Source: a bacterium (GTDB taxonomy: Bacteria > Vulcanimicrobiota > Xenobia > Xenobiales > Xenobiaceae). From it: DNA of 32,473 nucleotides. A program made the translations under genes and the position numbers. Position 1 is the stretch's first letter. Each line of letters opens with the position of its first letter. Below, piece after piece: positions 15,895 through 24,494 of this stretch. The stretch lies in contig JAUNIO010000036.1 of NCBI GenBank assembly GCA_030535355.1, positions 1-32,473 of the forward strand, read 5' to 3'. Under the pieces are notes generated by a model. That model was given only the letters and a program-made list of their open reading frames with translations. It ran no database searches and was not told the origin of the DNA.

Positions 15895-17100
15895 ATGATT
15901 GAATTATCCGAGCGCGTTTTACAGCTCAAACCTTCTTCGACATTGGCCGTCACCGCCAAAGCCCGTGAACTGCGCGAAGCTGGCTGCGATGTCGTCAGTT
16001 TTGGAGCCGGAGAACCCGATTTCGACACTCCGGCCAATATAGTGGAAGCCGGATGCCAGGCCTTAAAACAAGGTAAAACTCGCTACGAAAACACTGCCGG
16101 AACCCCCGCCGCGCGCCAGGCGGTCGCGGATTATTTTAGACAGCGCTTTCAGCGCAGCGATGTGCGCTCCGAAAACGTCATTATCTCTACGGGGGCCAAA
16201 CACGCGTTATATATAGCTTTCATGGCCTTAATGAATCCCGGGCAAGAGCTGCTCCTGCCGGCCCCCTATTGGGTAAGCTATCCAGCGCAGGCCCAGCTAG
16301 CAGGCGGCACTGTCAAAGTTATTCCCGGATCGCTAGACAACAATTTCAAAATAACCCCCGAGCAGTTAGAAAAAGCTATAACCCCCCAGAGCAAAATACT
16401 CATGCTCTGCTCTCCATCCAATCCAGCGGGCATAGTCTATAGCCGCCAAGAGCTGGAAGGCATCGCCGAAGTAGTGCTTCGCCATCCTCAGCTCATGGTC
16501 TTCTCAGATGAGATTTACGAACGCCTCGTCTATAACGGTTTGCAGTTCACGTCCTTTGCTTCTCTGAGTCCCGAGATTGCTCAGCGCACGGTCACTTTTA
16601 ACGGTGTCAGCAAATCTTACGCCATGACCGGCTGGCGCGTCGGCTATGCCGTAGCCGATGAAGCCATCATTAAAGCCATGACCAAATTGCAGGGACACAT
16701 GACTTCGAGTATAACCGCCTGCACTATGCCTGCTCTGATCGAAGCCCTGGCGGGGCCGCAGGACGCTGTAACAGAGATGGTAAGCCAGTTCGCCAAACGC
16801 GCCGAGCACATTTATAAGCTGATAACCGCCATCCCAGGCCTGAAATGCGCTCAGCCCACTGGAGCGTTTTATATTCTCCCCGATATTTCCGCCTTATTCG
16901 GCAAAAAAGATCGGGAAGGGCAGGTCTTGGATACGGCTGCTTCTTTCGCGCAGTCCCTCTTAAAACACAAATATGTGGCCGTAGTTCCCGGCGAAGATTT
17001 CGGGGCTCCCAACCATATCCGCCTAAGCTTTGCTACCAGCCTAGAGCAAATCGACAAAGGCTTGCAGCGCCTCAAAGAATTTGTAGAAGAGCTGCTGTAA
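15895..17100 (+). CDS. Class I PLP-dependent aminotransferase, aspartate aminotransferase type
   Basis: Transfers amino groups between aspartate (or related amino acids) and 2-oxoglutarate. The 401-residue product has the subgroup I-beta layout: GAGEPDFDTP (37-46), RYENTAGTPAAR (63-74), CSPSNPAG (172-179) with Asn176, FSDEIYE (203-209) with Asp205 and Tyr208, the PLP-lysine segment GVSKSYAMTGWRVGYA (237-252) with Lys240, and a C-terminal HIRLSFATS with the substrate-carboxylate Arg. An upstream in-frame ATG at 15856 is rejected because AAGGAG lies 9 nt before the ATG at 15895 and the family N-terminus begins there. A strong hairpin terminator follows. Aromatic aminotransferase or prephenate aminotransferase activity is possible in this subgroup. 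Confidence 0.92.
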   Translation: MIELSERVLQLKPSSTLAVTAKARELREAGCDVVSFGAGEPDFDTPANIVEAGCQALKQGKTRYENTAGTPAARQAVADYFRQRFQRSDVRSENVIISTGAKHALYIAFMALMNPGQELLLPAPYWVSYPAQAQLAGGTVKVIPGSLDNNFKITPEQLEKAITPQSKILMLCSPSNPAGIVYSRQELEGIAEVVLRHPQLMVFSDEIYERLVYNGLQFTSFASLSPEIAQRTVTFNGVSKSYAMTGWRVGYAVADEAIIKAMTKLQGHMTSSITACTMPALIEALAGPQDAVTEMVSQFAKRAEHIYKLITAIPGLKCAQPTGAFYILPDISALFGKKDREGQVLDTAASFAQSLLKHKYVAVVPGEDFGAPNHIRLSFATSLEQIDKGLQRLKEFVEELL

Positions 17101-17122
17101 GAAAAAAGTAAAACACACAATT

Positions 17123-17154
17123 AACGCCGCTGCTCTGCCAGGAACAGCGGCGTT
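17123..17154 (+). terminator. Hairpin terminator after the aminotransferase gene
   Basis: AACGCCGCTG (17123-17132) pairs perfectly with CAGCGGCGTT (17145-17154) over a 12-nt loop, 22 bp after the aminotransferase stop. The trailing tract (CAATTATCTTT) is only moderately T-rich. Confidence 0.65.
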
Positions 17155-17192
17155 CAATTATCTTTAACGCACCCATCAACATATCGCTGAAC

Positions 17193-17236
17193 GCCGCAGC
17201 CAATATATTTGACGGTTACTATTGAAAGGCTGCGGC
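17193..17236. terminator. Second GC hairpin between convergent genes
   Basis: GCCGCAGCC (17193-17201) pairs perfectly with GGCTGCGGC (17228-17236) across a 26-nt loop. It lies between the convergent aminotransferase and acyl-CoA synthetase genes. There is no long T-run on either strand, so termination is only plausible. Confidence 0.45.
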
Positions 17237-17262
17237 ATTTATGGTGAGAGTTTTCCAATCAG

Positions 17263-17299
17263 CTAATATCATTTAGTTAGCAATCAGCTAACCTGCGAA
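17263..17299 (+). repeat. Dispersed hairpin element, copy 2
   Basis: Matches 10862-10898 at 33 of 37 positions. The core hairpin is GTTAGC/GCTAAC around AATCA. It lies 19 bp beyond the stop of the acyl-CoA synthetase gene. It begins with the AATATCATTTAGTTA form of the dispersed intergenic motif. Confidence 0.75.
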
Positions 17300-17318
17300 C
17301 GGTATGATACTCATACAT

Positions 17319-19499
17319 TTATCTAGTCAGCTTATACCACAGACCTAACGCCCTAGCGGCCCGCTCACCATCGGGAAAGACGGGGATAGAATGTTCAGCT
17401 AAATAATTGCGGAACCCATCATATTTAGCTCCTCCATTGACGGAGACCACGATAGGCTTAGCAAATTTTTGGCTTAAGCGCACAATTGAAGGTCCCAAAA
17501 GCGAATCGTCACCCTCATAGGGAGGCAATACCCCCTGCATCCCGTTGCCATGCGGCATAACTGTGAACAGGCAGGCGTCATAGACGTCGGATTCCAAGGC
17601 AGCCTCCACCGCAGGCCCATAGACCTGATCCGGTGCTGCCGGCCCTACGTCGGCGGGGTTGTTGGTGCTGTCCAGGATTTTTCCCAAGACAGGTTGCAAA
17701 ACCTCGGTTACCGCAGCAGGCGGCTTAGGCAGGGTCATGCCGTAACGCGAAAGTTCGTCGGCGGAAAGCACACCTTCATAGCCGGCGCCATTGATCACGA
17801 ATACTCTAGGCCCTCGGGATTTTTTCTCAGCCAGCAGAGAAGCGATGCGCACCAGGTCTAAAAACTCGGTTTCGGCTTCAACCACGTAAGCCCCAGCCGC
17901 AGTCAGCAAATCGGTAAAAACGGCATGTGAACCGCTCATAGACGCGGTATGCGAACGCGCCGTAGCCGCCCCCTGGGCAGTGCGGCCTCCTTTCTGAATC
18001 GCTACAACTTTGCCGGCGCGGCGGCAGGCCGCCACCGCATCCACCAAGCGTTTCCCCGCTCCGCAGCTTAGACCTTCGCAATAGACAGCTACGACCTTTA
18101 CAGCATCATCCTGAGCAGCTAACGCCACACCGTCAGCGACATCGACCTGATAAGCATTACCCACCATAATGGACCAGCGAAAACCTATATGGGGCTGGCG
18201 ATCCAAGAAGGAGGCAAAACGCGCCCCGCTTTGCAAAACCAAGGCCACATTATTGTGCGCAGGATCGGTAAAGGAAGGGATAGAGACGCGGCCCTGCGGC
18301 AAGAAATCTACCTTAACATCACCAGCAGAGCCGGTCTGAGCAAACAGCGCCATCGTATTCGGCCCCACCACCGGCGTAGCGCCTGCCTGGGAGATGACCT
18401 CTTTGAGCTCTTTAGCTAAATCAGCGCCTCCAGAAGTCTCATCGTAGCCAGATGCCAGCATCAGCACTGTGCCCAGTTCGTCCCCAAAGGCCTCATAAGC
18501 CTGTTTCAAGGTTGCCGCCGTGAAGCGCGCTGCGAGAGCGACCACCAAAACATCGGGAGCCTGCGGCAGTTCTGCTACATTGGTATATACTTTTTTGCCA
18601 GCAATTTCGCCGCCTTTGGGATTAATGGCCCAAGCTTCTCCGGCAAATTCCCGCAGCAAGCGCTGATAGATCACGGCTCCCAGCTGGTTTTTATCGCTGG
18701 TAGAGACTCCAGCCACAGCTACGCTTTTCGCCCCCGTGAGCGAGCGCTGGAGGCGCTCTAAACTTGGCCTAGCCATAACAGTATCGTTTTTCTTTACCGC
18801 TTCCACGGTTAAAAGCAAATCGAGTGCCCGCGGCGCGCCGCCAGTAAAGGCCACGGGGTTGATTTCCAAATCGCGGATGATCACGTCTGGACGCAAGCGA
18901 TAAAACTCTGCAAGCATCTGCCCGAAGCTCTGCAAAAAAATACTCCAAGACTGCAAATCGCATTGCGCTGGCTGCTGGCGATACTCAGTAAACCATAACT
19001 TAGATAAAGGCATACCCTGCAGCAAAGAGGCAATCTTCTCCGCAGACGTCCCCGGAAGCCAGCGGGCTACCTGACGGCGCAGCTCGGTTAAGCGCCCCCC
19101 TTCTCCAAAGACCACGACTGGCCCAAAACTTTCATCGTGCAGCACAGACAGTAAAACTTCGCCGCCCTCGGGTATAGCAATTTTTTCCTCCAGGACAACT
19201 TTTTCCACGTTTTGGCCAATTTTTGGCGAAACAGAATCAGCAAACTGACGCAATCCTTCCGCTGTGACCTGGGAAACGGCCTGCACAGCGCCGACTTCAG
19301 TTTTATGGGCTATAAAAGGCTGAGAGACTTTGAGAACTACCGGCCCATCGGGCAGAGTCCCAGGTTCTCCTAAATCGTAAGGGTTGACTTCCCAAGACTT
19401 AGGGAATGTCAGCCCCAAAACGGCTAACGCTTTTTTAGCTCCGGCAATGGAGAGATCAGCCGCAAGTATCTGGGCAGCTTTTTTAATGGTAGTTTCCAT
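17319..19499 (-). CDS. Fused ADP-forming acyl-CoA synthetase (acetate-CoA ligase, ADP-forming type)
   Basis: NDP-forming acyl-CoA synthetases convert acyl-CoA, ADP and phosphate to acid, CoA and ATP, so fermenters use them to recover energy from amino-acid-derived acyl-CoA. This 726-residue protein is a fusion with the ATP-grasp (beta) part first: VVLKVSQPFIAHKTEVGAVQ (54-73), GPVVVFGEGG near 126-135 and DLEINPV (210-216). The alpha part follows: a CoA-binding Rossmann domain (about 255-380, with INPKGGEIAGKKVY and PDVLVVALA), a succinyl-CoA-ligase-like domain (about 415-545) with the SHTASMSGS motif whose His517 is the likely phosphohistidine, and a final ligase domain. Its ATG lies one base after the asparaginase stop, with GAGGTAAG upstream: probable translational coupling. 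Substrate range is not readable. Confidence 0.9.
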   Translation of the reverse strand: METTIKKAAQILAADLSIAGAKKALAVLGLTFPKSWEVNPYDLGEPGTLPDGPVVLKVSQPFIAHKTEVGAVQAVSQVTAEGLRQFADSVSPKIGQNVEKVVLEEKIAIPEGGEVLLSVLHDESFGPVVVFGEGGRLTELRRQVARWLPGTSAEKIASLLQGMPLSKLWFTEYRQQPAQCDLQSWSIFLQSFGQMLAEFYRLRPDVIIRDLEINPVAFTGGAPRALDLLLTVEAVKKNDTVMARPSLERLQRSLTGAKSVAVAGVSTSDKNQLGAVIYQRLLREFAGEAWAINPKGGEIAGKKVYTNVAELPQAPDVLVVALAARFTAATLKQAYEAFGDELGTVLMLASGYDETSGGADLAKELKEVISQAGATPVVGPNTMALFAQTGSAGDVKVDFLPQGRVSIPSFTDPAHNNVALVLQSGARFASFLDRQPHIGFRWSIMVGNAYQVDVADGVALAAQDDAVKVVAVYCEGLSCGAGKRLVDAVAACRRAGKVVAIQKGGRTAQGAATARSHTASMSGSHAVFTDLLTAAGAYVVEAETEFLDLVRIASLLAEKKSRGPRVFVINGAGYEGVLSADELSRYGMTLPKPPAAVTEVLQPVLGKILDSTNNPADVGPAAPDQVYGPAVEAALESDVYDACLFTVMPHGNGMQGVLPPYEGDDSLLGPSIVRLSQKFAKPIVVSVNGGAKYDGFRNYLAEHSIPVFPDGERAARALGLWYKLTR

Positions 19500-19500
19500 A

Positions 19501-19995
19501 CTAGCGGCTTACCTCCTCAAACATACCGATAGCGCGATTCTTGTGCACATTTTCCCAGGAGAAACAGCGCCCGTTCATGGCAACGTAAACTCCGTGGGGC
19601 AAGGCCTGCACAAAAGCCAAAGCACTGCCTAAGTTGAACAGACCGTCAGAGCTGCCGAACACATAGGGTACCATGGCCCCCGTCAGCACCACGGTCTTAT
19701 CTTTGACGCGCTCTCCCAAATAGCGCGCGGTAACTTCCATGGTATCTGTGCCGTGGGTAATTAATATGCGCTCTTCTTTAGATCGCAGACAGGCATCTTT
19801 GATAATCTCGCGGTCTTCATCGCTCATTTCCAGGCTATCGACCATCATCAGAGTGCGGACTGTGACCTCTACTCTGCTGCGCCCCAAGCGCAGCATTTCC
19901 ATGACATGCGTGTCTTTAAAATCTAAAGTGCCCTGCAGTTCATTGTATTCTTTGTCAAAAGTGCCCCCGGTGACCAATAAACGAACCTTATTCAT
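19501..19995 (-). CDS. Single-domain asparaginase-like protein
   Basis: A 164-residue protein equivalent to only the N-terminal domain of type I/II L-asparaginases, which are normally 320-350 residues. Despite the length, all active-site positions are present: TGGTFDK (9-15) with Thr12, HGTDTM (81-86) with Thr83 and Asp84, LTGAMVP (104-110), SSDGLFNLGSAL (115-126) and Lys152 in NVHKN, matching the catalytic Thr12, Thr89-Asp90 and Lys162 of E. coli asparaginase II. Full-length asparaginases complete each site with a neighbouring subunit's C-terminal domain, so activity of this short form is uncertain. It sits between pepF and the acyl-CoA synthetase gene in a compact operon, which suggests amino-acid or peptide catabolism. 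The ribosome site GGGGGAG is only 2 nt from the ATG. Confidence 0.85.
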   Translation of the reverse strand: MNKVRLLVTGGTFDKEYNELQGTLDFKDTHVMEMLRLGRSRVEVTVRTLMMVDSLEMSDEDREIIKDACLRSKEERILITHGTDTMEVTARYLGERVKDKTVVLTGAMVPYVFGSSDGLFNLGSALAFVQALPHGVYVAMNGRCFSWENVHKNRAIGMFEEVSR

Positions 19996-20013
19996 AGCTC
20001 CCCCTGTAAAGTT

Positions 20014-21819
20014 TTAGATTAGACTTTGCAATTCGCGCCAGTCCTGTGCCACCAAATCTAAGGATTCCCGCCAAAAACCTGGCGTTTCTAAATCAGCCCC
20101 CAGCACCTGCCAGGCCACGCCCTCACAGCTGTCAGTGCCCGTACGCCGCAAAAGCTGTTTGTATGTTTCTAAAAACCGCTGGCCTTCGCGCTGGGCGCGG
20201 GCATACACGCCTAAACTGAATAAATACCCAAAGGTATAAGGAAAATTATAGAAGCTAATATCGGTAATATAGAAATGGCCTTTAGAAGCCCAGAACCAAG
20301 GGTCGAGCTGCTGAGGATCGATCGCCTCGCCGAAGACATCGATTTGAGTGTTAACCATGAGTTCTTTCAGCCGCCGCAGCGAAACTTCCCCAGCCCGGCG
20401 CTCCTCGTAGAAGCGATCTTCGAAGATAAAGCGCATAGGGATATTGAGCAAATATGTTACAGCATCGTCCAGACGGCGCGTCAGCATAGCCGCTCGCTGA
20501 GAGCGGGTGAGCTGGGCACTGTTGAGCATATAATCCCCCAGGACGCGTTCAGCAAATGTTGAAGCGGTTTCCGCCAAGGTCATGGGATAGAGCCGCGAGA
20601 ATTGCCGCTCTCCTTTCAGGAGCCATTCGTGCCAGGCATGGCCCAATTCATGCGCCAGGGTAGCGACATCGCCATAGTTGCCGCGGTAAGTCATGAAAAT
20701 ACGGGATTCTTCAATTTCCGGAGAGCAAGTGCAAAAACCGCCGGGTGATTTGCCGGAGCGCACTTCCGCATCGATCCAGCGGCGCTCTAAAGCTAAGGAG
20801 GCAAAATCGGCAAATTCGGAAGAAAAACTATTAAAGGCCGCTAGCACCAAATTTTGCGCCTGTTCCCAGGAATACGTTTCCCCAGGCCCTTCACTAACGA
20901 CAGGTGCTAAAATATCCTGGAAACCCAGGCGCGGTAAGCCGCAAATTTTGGATTTAGTTTGAAGATAACTGCGCAGCATAGGGCGCACTTCCGCAGCGGT
21001 ATCCAGCATTACCTGGAGAGTACGCCGACTGAGCCCCGATTCAAAAACCGCGTTATCAAGATGATGCTCTATGCCGCGGCGCTGCAATAATTTTAAGCGG
21101 TAGCCAGCAATGTTGTTTAGGCAGGCCGCGATAACATCACCTACTTTTTGCCAAGCGAGATTGGAATTTTCCAGGGTGGTTTTGCGCACTGCGGGATCGC
21201 GGTCTTCTAATAAACTAACTTTAGAATTCATCGAGGCATGCCTTACCCTGCCCTGGCTGTCGCTGTAATCGAATTCTAAGCGACCGGCGACATTTTCGTA
21301 AAGCCGCTCCCAGGCGCTAAAGCCGGACACGCTCAGCTCGGCATTTAGATCCTCTAAAGCCGGTTCCATACTGTGCTGCGAGACATAGCGCCAGCGCTCC
21401 AGCCAATAAGCCAAGCCGCTTAAGCGCGGGTCATTTTTCAGTTCAGCAAAAGAAGCGTCATTAAATTTACGCAGGTGCGCTAGGCAGGCTATTTCCGCTT
21501 GGCGGTACAGCGAAGCCATTTCGCCGATTTGGGAATTGAGCCACTGGGCATTTTCATCGTGAACATCTTCAGAATGGCGGCAGAGCGCATAAGAGGTCCA
21601 ATGGGTTAGCTGGGAAGACAGTTTTTCCAGGACCAGTATCTCTTCAGCTAGCTGCGAAACTGTTAGGGCCGCGGCTTTAGTCTCTGCGAAATGCTTAATA
21701 AAATGCTCCATATCGCGCTGCAGCTGCCCGAGACACGAACGCTCCTCGATGTGGGGATCATTTAGGAAAGGAGATAAATCCCAGCGCGAAGCCGCTGTAG
21801 AAGTCACTGAGTTGCGCAT
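20014..21819 (-). CDS. pepF: Oligoendopeptidase F, M3 family zinc metallopeptidase
   Basis: A cytoplasmic zinc endopeptidase of 601 residues that cuts oligopeptides. The catalytic motif is TLAHELGHAWHEWLL, with H390-E391-x-x-H394, and the third zinc ligand is likely Glu417 in LAETASTFAE. The N-terminal helical region starts with RWDLSPF, typical of PepF (W.L..ly). ESRIFMTYRGNYGDVATLAHE, read in two halves at 371-380 and 381-391, is the family's block before the zinc site. AAAGGTGG precedes the ATG. It leads an apparent operon with the short asparaginase (18 bp downstream) and the ADP-forming acyl-CoA synthetase. No signal peptide is visible, so it probably processes imported peptides. Confidence 0.95.
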   Translation of the reverse strand: MRNSVTSTAASRWDLSPFLNDPHIEERSCLGQLQRDMEHFIKHFAETKAAALTVSQLAEEILVLEKLSSQLTHWTSYALCRHSEDVHDENAQWLNSQIGEMASLYRQAEIACLAHLRKFNDASFAELKNDPRLSGLAYWLERWRYVSQHSMEPALEDLNAELSVSGFSAWERLYENVAGRLEFDYSDSQGRVRHASMNSKVSLLEDRDPAVRKTTLENSNLAWQKVGDVIAACLNNIAGYRLKLLQRRGIEHHLDNAVFESGLSRRTLQVMLDTAAEVRPMLRSYLQTKSKICGLPRLGFQDILAPVVSEGPGETYSWEQAQNLVLAAFNSFSSEFADFASLALERRWIDAEVRSGKSPGGFCTCSPEIEESRIFMTYRGNYGDVATLAHELGHAWHEWLLKGERQFSRLYPMTLAETASTFAERVLGDYMLNSAQLTRSQRAAMLTRRLDDAVTYLLNIPMRFIFEDRFYEERRAGEVSLRRLKELMVNTQIDVFGEAIDPQQLDPWFWASKGHFYITDISFYNFPYTFGYLFSLGVYARAQREGQRFLETYKQLLRRTGTDSCEGVAWQVLGADLETPGFWRESLDLVAQDWRELQSLI

Positions 21820-21911
21820 TAATAGCCACCTTTCGTATTGTTATGGAACATGCGGGGATTCGGCAGTTAATAAAGGCCTCCTTTGCTAAGGAAAAGGAAG
21901 CCTGGGGATCA

Positions 21912-21944
21912 AAAAATCCCCTGGCTTTAGGCCAGAGGATTTTT
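21912..21944 (-). terminator. Strong rho-independent terminator of the pseudopilin operon
   Basis: On the minus strand AAAAATCCTCTGGC pairs with GCCAGGGGATTTTT (14 bp with one G-U pair, 5-nt loop), ending in a T-run. It lies about 20 bp after the stop of the large PilX/GspK-like gene and about 90 bp before pepF, so it separates the two operons. Confidence 0.8.
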
Positions 21945-21962
21945 AAGTTAGATTAACTTAGA

Positions 21963-24482
21963 TTAGAACCAGTTGCGGGAACCAGTATCGGTGTAGCTGA
22001 CGATGACCCAGCGGCCGGTGCCGTTGGCATAGCCGGGCAGGAAGGGAGCGGGGTTGTCCACGCTCAAGTTGCTGCGCTCTTCTTGGATCAAGTAGCCTAC
22101 GCCGCTATCTTGTTTGTTAGTAGGATCGATGCTTCCTTCGATATCGAGGTTGCTGCTGACTACACAGCCAGTTAACGTGAATTTGCGCTTGTTGGCTCCG
22201 GTTTTGAGTTTAGCAAAGCTAGGATTCTGAGCATCGTTGTTCCAGTCAAACTGCACAGACTTATCAAAGCTGAACAGCATAGCCTCGATACTCAGCTCTT
22301 GGTTACCAGTCTTCTTAGCAATATCTTTATCGTTAAGGGAAATGTAGTTTTTGGCTACGATGCCCACAGTACCGCGTTTACCGTTGGTAGTTTTGCACTT
22401 AATATCGCTGGTAATGTAAACGTTACCTTCGCGCTCGGTAGCTTCAGAAGTAGGAGTTGGCCAAACGTACGCGGTAGGATTCTTACCAATGTTATAGGCA
22501 GAAAGCACGGGATCATTCCCGCTTTTTATACCGAGTTTAGTCATGCCACTTTTAAGTTCCTGAATGGTATAAGGAGGAACCATAGGCACTTTTTTCCCGT
22601 TAACGGTACGCGTGGCTACTTTACTAGGATCGCTGCCAAAAGCAGCTATGCGATTCTGCTGTTCTTCGTGAAAAGCTCTGGCCGCATCGGAATAGATAGA
22701 ATCTCTGCTTCTAATCGCGCTGGGCTGCTTAGCACCGCTTTCTTTAGAAAAATCACCGCCATCATTAACACCAAACAGATTGAGAGAATCTTCACGGGTA
22801 GCTTCAACGTCGGAGACAATGGTCAAATCACCGTCGAATTCCTGACCGTTATGGGATCTAACCTCTACGTTTCCGCCAGTGACTGACAGAATACCGTTGT
22901 TGATCTTGCTAGAATTGATAGATTTAATAAGCTGTCTTTTGCCAGCGTTTTCCTTGTAAATAAACACATTGTTAGCACTAGTCTTGCCACCACTATCGCC
23001 CAATTCGACGACTATCTTAGCAAAACTGGGGCGAATATCGTTGCCGGTTCCGTCATTATAGACGTCGGGAACAACACCCTCGGGCACGCTGCCGACATAA
23101 ACACCACTCGCTGCAGTATTCTTCTTACCAACTTTACCTTTGATATCGAAAACTGCTGAATACATTCCGTTAGAGCCAGAATCAATTGTTGCAGCCTTTT
23201 CTCTAGCAAATTTTTGATAGGTATAGCGTTCATTATAGGCTTTGACGATACGCTTACCGTCTTTGTCGTAGTTGGGATTCTCGCCGTTTTGAGGCAAACC
23301 GATGCTATCTTCATTGTCGCGCAAACCACCACCACAGATATCGCTCAAAGCACCTTTGCCAGACAAATTCTGAGTATATTTCATGGTGTCTAAGCTATAG
23401 CGCTGCGTGAGTTCACCATTAAATTTAGCATAGTTTTTATTGGTATTATTGAAAAATCTGGCAGTACCGTCGATATAGATATCGTTACCTTCAGAATCCT
23501 TAAGATTCTTAAAGTTCAGCTTGCCATACTTTTCGATATTTTCGCGGCTCATGCGGGTACCGCCGTCGATTCTCAATCTGCCGTTTTCGGTATAACCATC
23601 GGGGAGACCGCAGACTGCTAAACCGTTCTTCATGTATTTATCTACATCACTTTTGTTAGTAGTATTTAGCATTTTGCTGAACAAACTATTGTCACCACCG
23701 TCAAGGTTGATGCCCTGAGCGCGCCAGGAGCGGCAATCCTGAATGATGTGCAGATAATCGAGAGGGCCTTCGTTGCGGGCAACAACATCGACGACACGGG
23801 TGGAGAGCAAACCTTCAGTCGGATAGTCACCTATGCCGGTTTTGCTGCTCTGCTGAACTTTTCTCACTGCATCAGCAGCACTGCCGTCATACACGCGGGA
23901 ATAAATGGTCAGATGGTAAAAACCTGCAGTACCTTTAGTGTTAAACTGACCAACCTGGGGATTGCCTTTCTCGACAACTACATCACAGACGGCAAAACGA
24001 TCATTGACGTTATAGGCATCAGCGACATCCTCAGAAGGAAAATAAACTAACGGCTGACCTTCGAGCTGGCGAAAACGCAACAGTTTAGGATCGTTAGCGG
24101 GGTCCACGCCATACTCCTTGGCTTTTTCCGCAGAATCTAAATCGATAACCGTAGCGCTTACATCAGCCCTGCCCAATACGGGATTACTAGCCCCGTAACC
24201 AATAGACTGCATGTCATAAGTATCGGTATAAGGGTTATCAAAACCGGATACTTTTTGGTTAACGGTAATACCGCCCGCTTTCATGTAGTCCAAGGCCGCG
24301 TTGAGATACCAATCAGCTGCGTATAGAGCTTCTTGAGCATAATCACTTTCGCTGCCCGAACGGGCATGTCGCATGGACAAACCGACAACGGTAGTGCTTA
24401 GGGTCATTAAAAGCAAGGCTGTCATTAAAGCAAACGCCAATGCCACACCTTTGGGTTTTGAATTTCGAATTTGTATTTTCAT
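21963..24482 (-). CDS. Very large PilX/GspK-like minor pseudopilin
   Basis: An 839-residue protein whose N-terminus has a prepilin-like layout: basic leader ending in KPKG (9-12), then VALAFALMTALLLMTLSTTV as a membrane helix, but with Phe instead of the usual Glu at position +5, as known for GspK. After the helix comes the PilX-type segment ending in ALYAADWYLNAALDY. The rest is a polar, beta-rich exported region with Asn/Gly-rich stretches. One segment (GNVYITSDI, then GTVGIVAKNYISL) resembles the DUF4900-like domain of pilus-associated proteins. PilX and GspK are usually about 200-330 residues, so this is greatly enlarged. GGAGG lies 5 nt before the ATG. It is last in an I-J-K (PilV-W-X) gene order, so it may cap the pseudopilus or pilus. 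Function beyond that is unknown. Confidence 0.75.
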   Translation of the reverse strand: MKIQIRNSKPKGVALAFALMTALLLMTLSTTVVGLSMRHARSGSESDYAQEALYAADWYLNAALDYMKAGGITVNQKVSGFDNPYTDTYDMQSIGYGASNPVLGRADVSATVIDLDSAEKAKEYGVDPANDPKLLRFRQLEGQPLVYFPSEDVADAYNVNDRFAVCDVVVEKGNPQVGQFNTKGTAGFYHLTIYSRVYDGSAADAVRKVQQSSKTGIGDYPTEGLLSTRVVDVVARNEGPLDYLHIIQDCRSWRAQGINLDGGDNSLFSKMLNTTNKSDVDKYMKNGLAVCGLPDGYTENGRLRIDGGTRMSRENIEKYGKLNFKNLKDSEGNDIYIDGTARFFNNTNKNYAKFNGELTQRYSLDTMKYTQNLSGKGALSDICGGGLRDNEDSIGLPQNGENPNYDKDGKRIVKAYNERYTYQKFAREKAATIDSGSNGMYSAVFDIKGKVGKKNTAASGVYVGSVPEGVVPDVYNDGTGNDIRPSFAKIVVELGDSGGKTSANNVFIYKENAGKRQLIKSINSSKINNGILSVTGGNVEVRSHNGQEFDGDLTIVSDVEATREDSLNLFGVNDGGDFSKESGAKQPSAIRSRDSIYSDAARAFHEEQQNRIAAFGSDPSKVATRTVNGKKVPMVPPYTIQELKSGMTKLGIKSGNDPVLSAYNIGKNPTAYVWPTPTSEATEREGNVYITSDIKCKTTNGKRGTVGIVAKNYISLNDKDIAKKTGNQELSIEAMLFSFDKSVQFDWNNDAQNPSFAKLKTGANKRKFTLTGCVVSSNLDIEGSIDPTNKQDSGVGYLIQEERSNLSVDNPAPFLPGYANGTGRWVIVSYTDTGSRNWF

Positions 24483-24494
24483 GATAGCCTCCTA

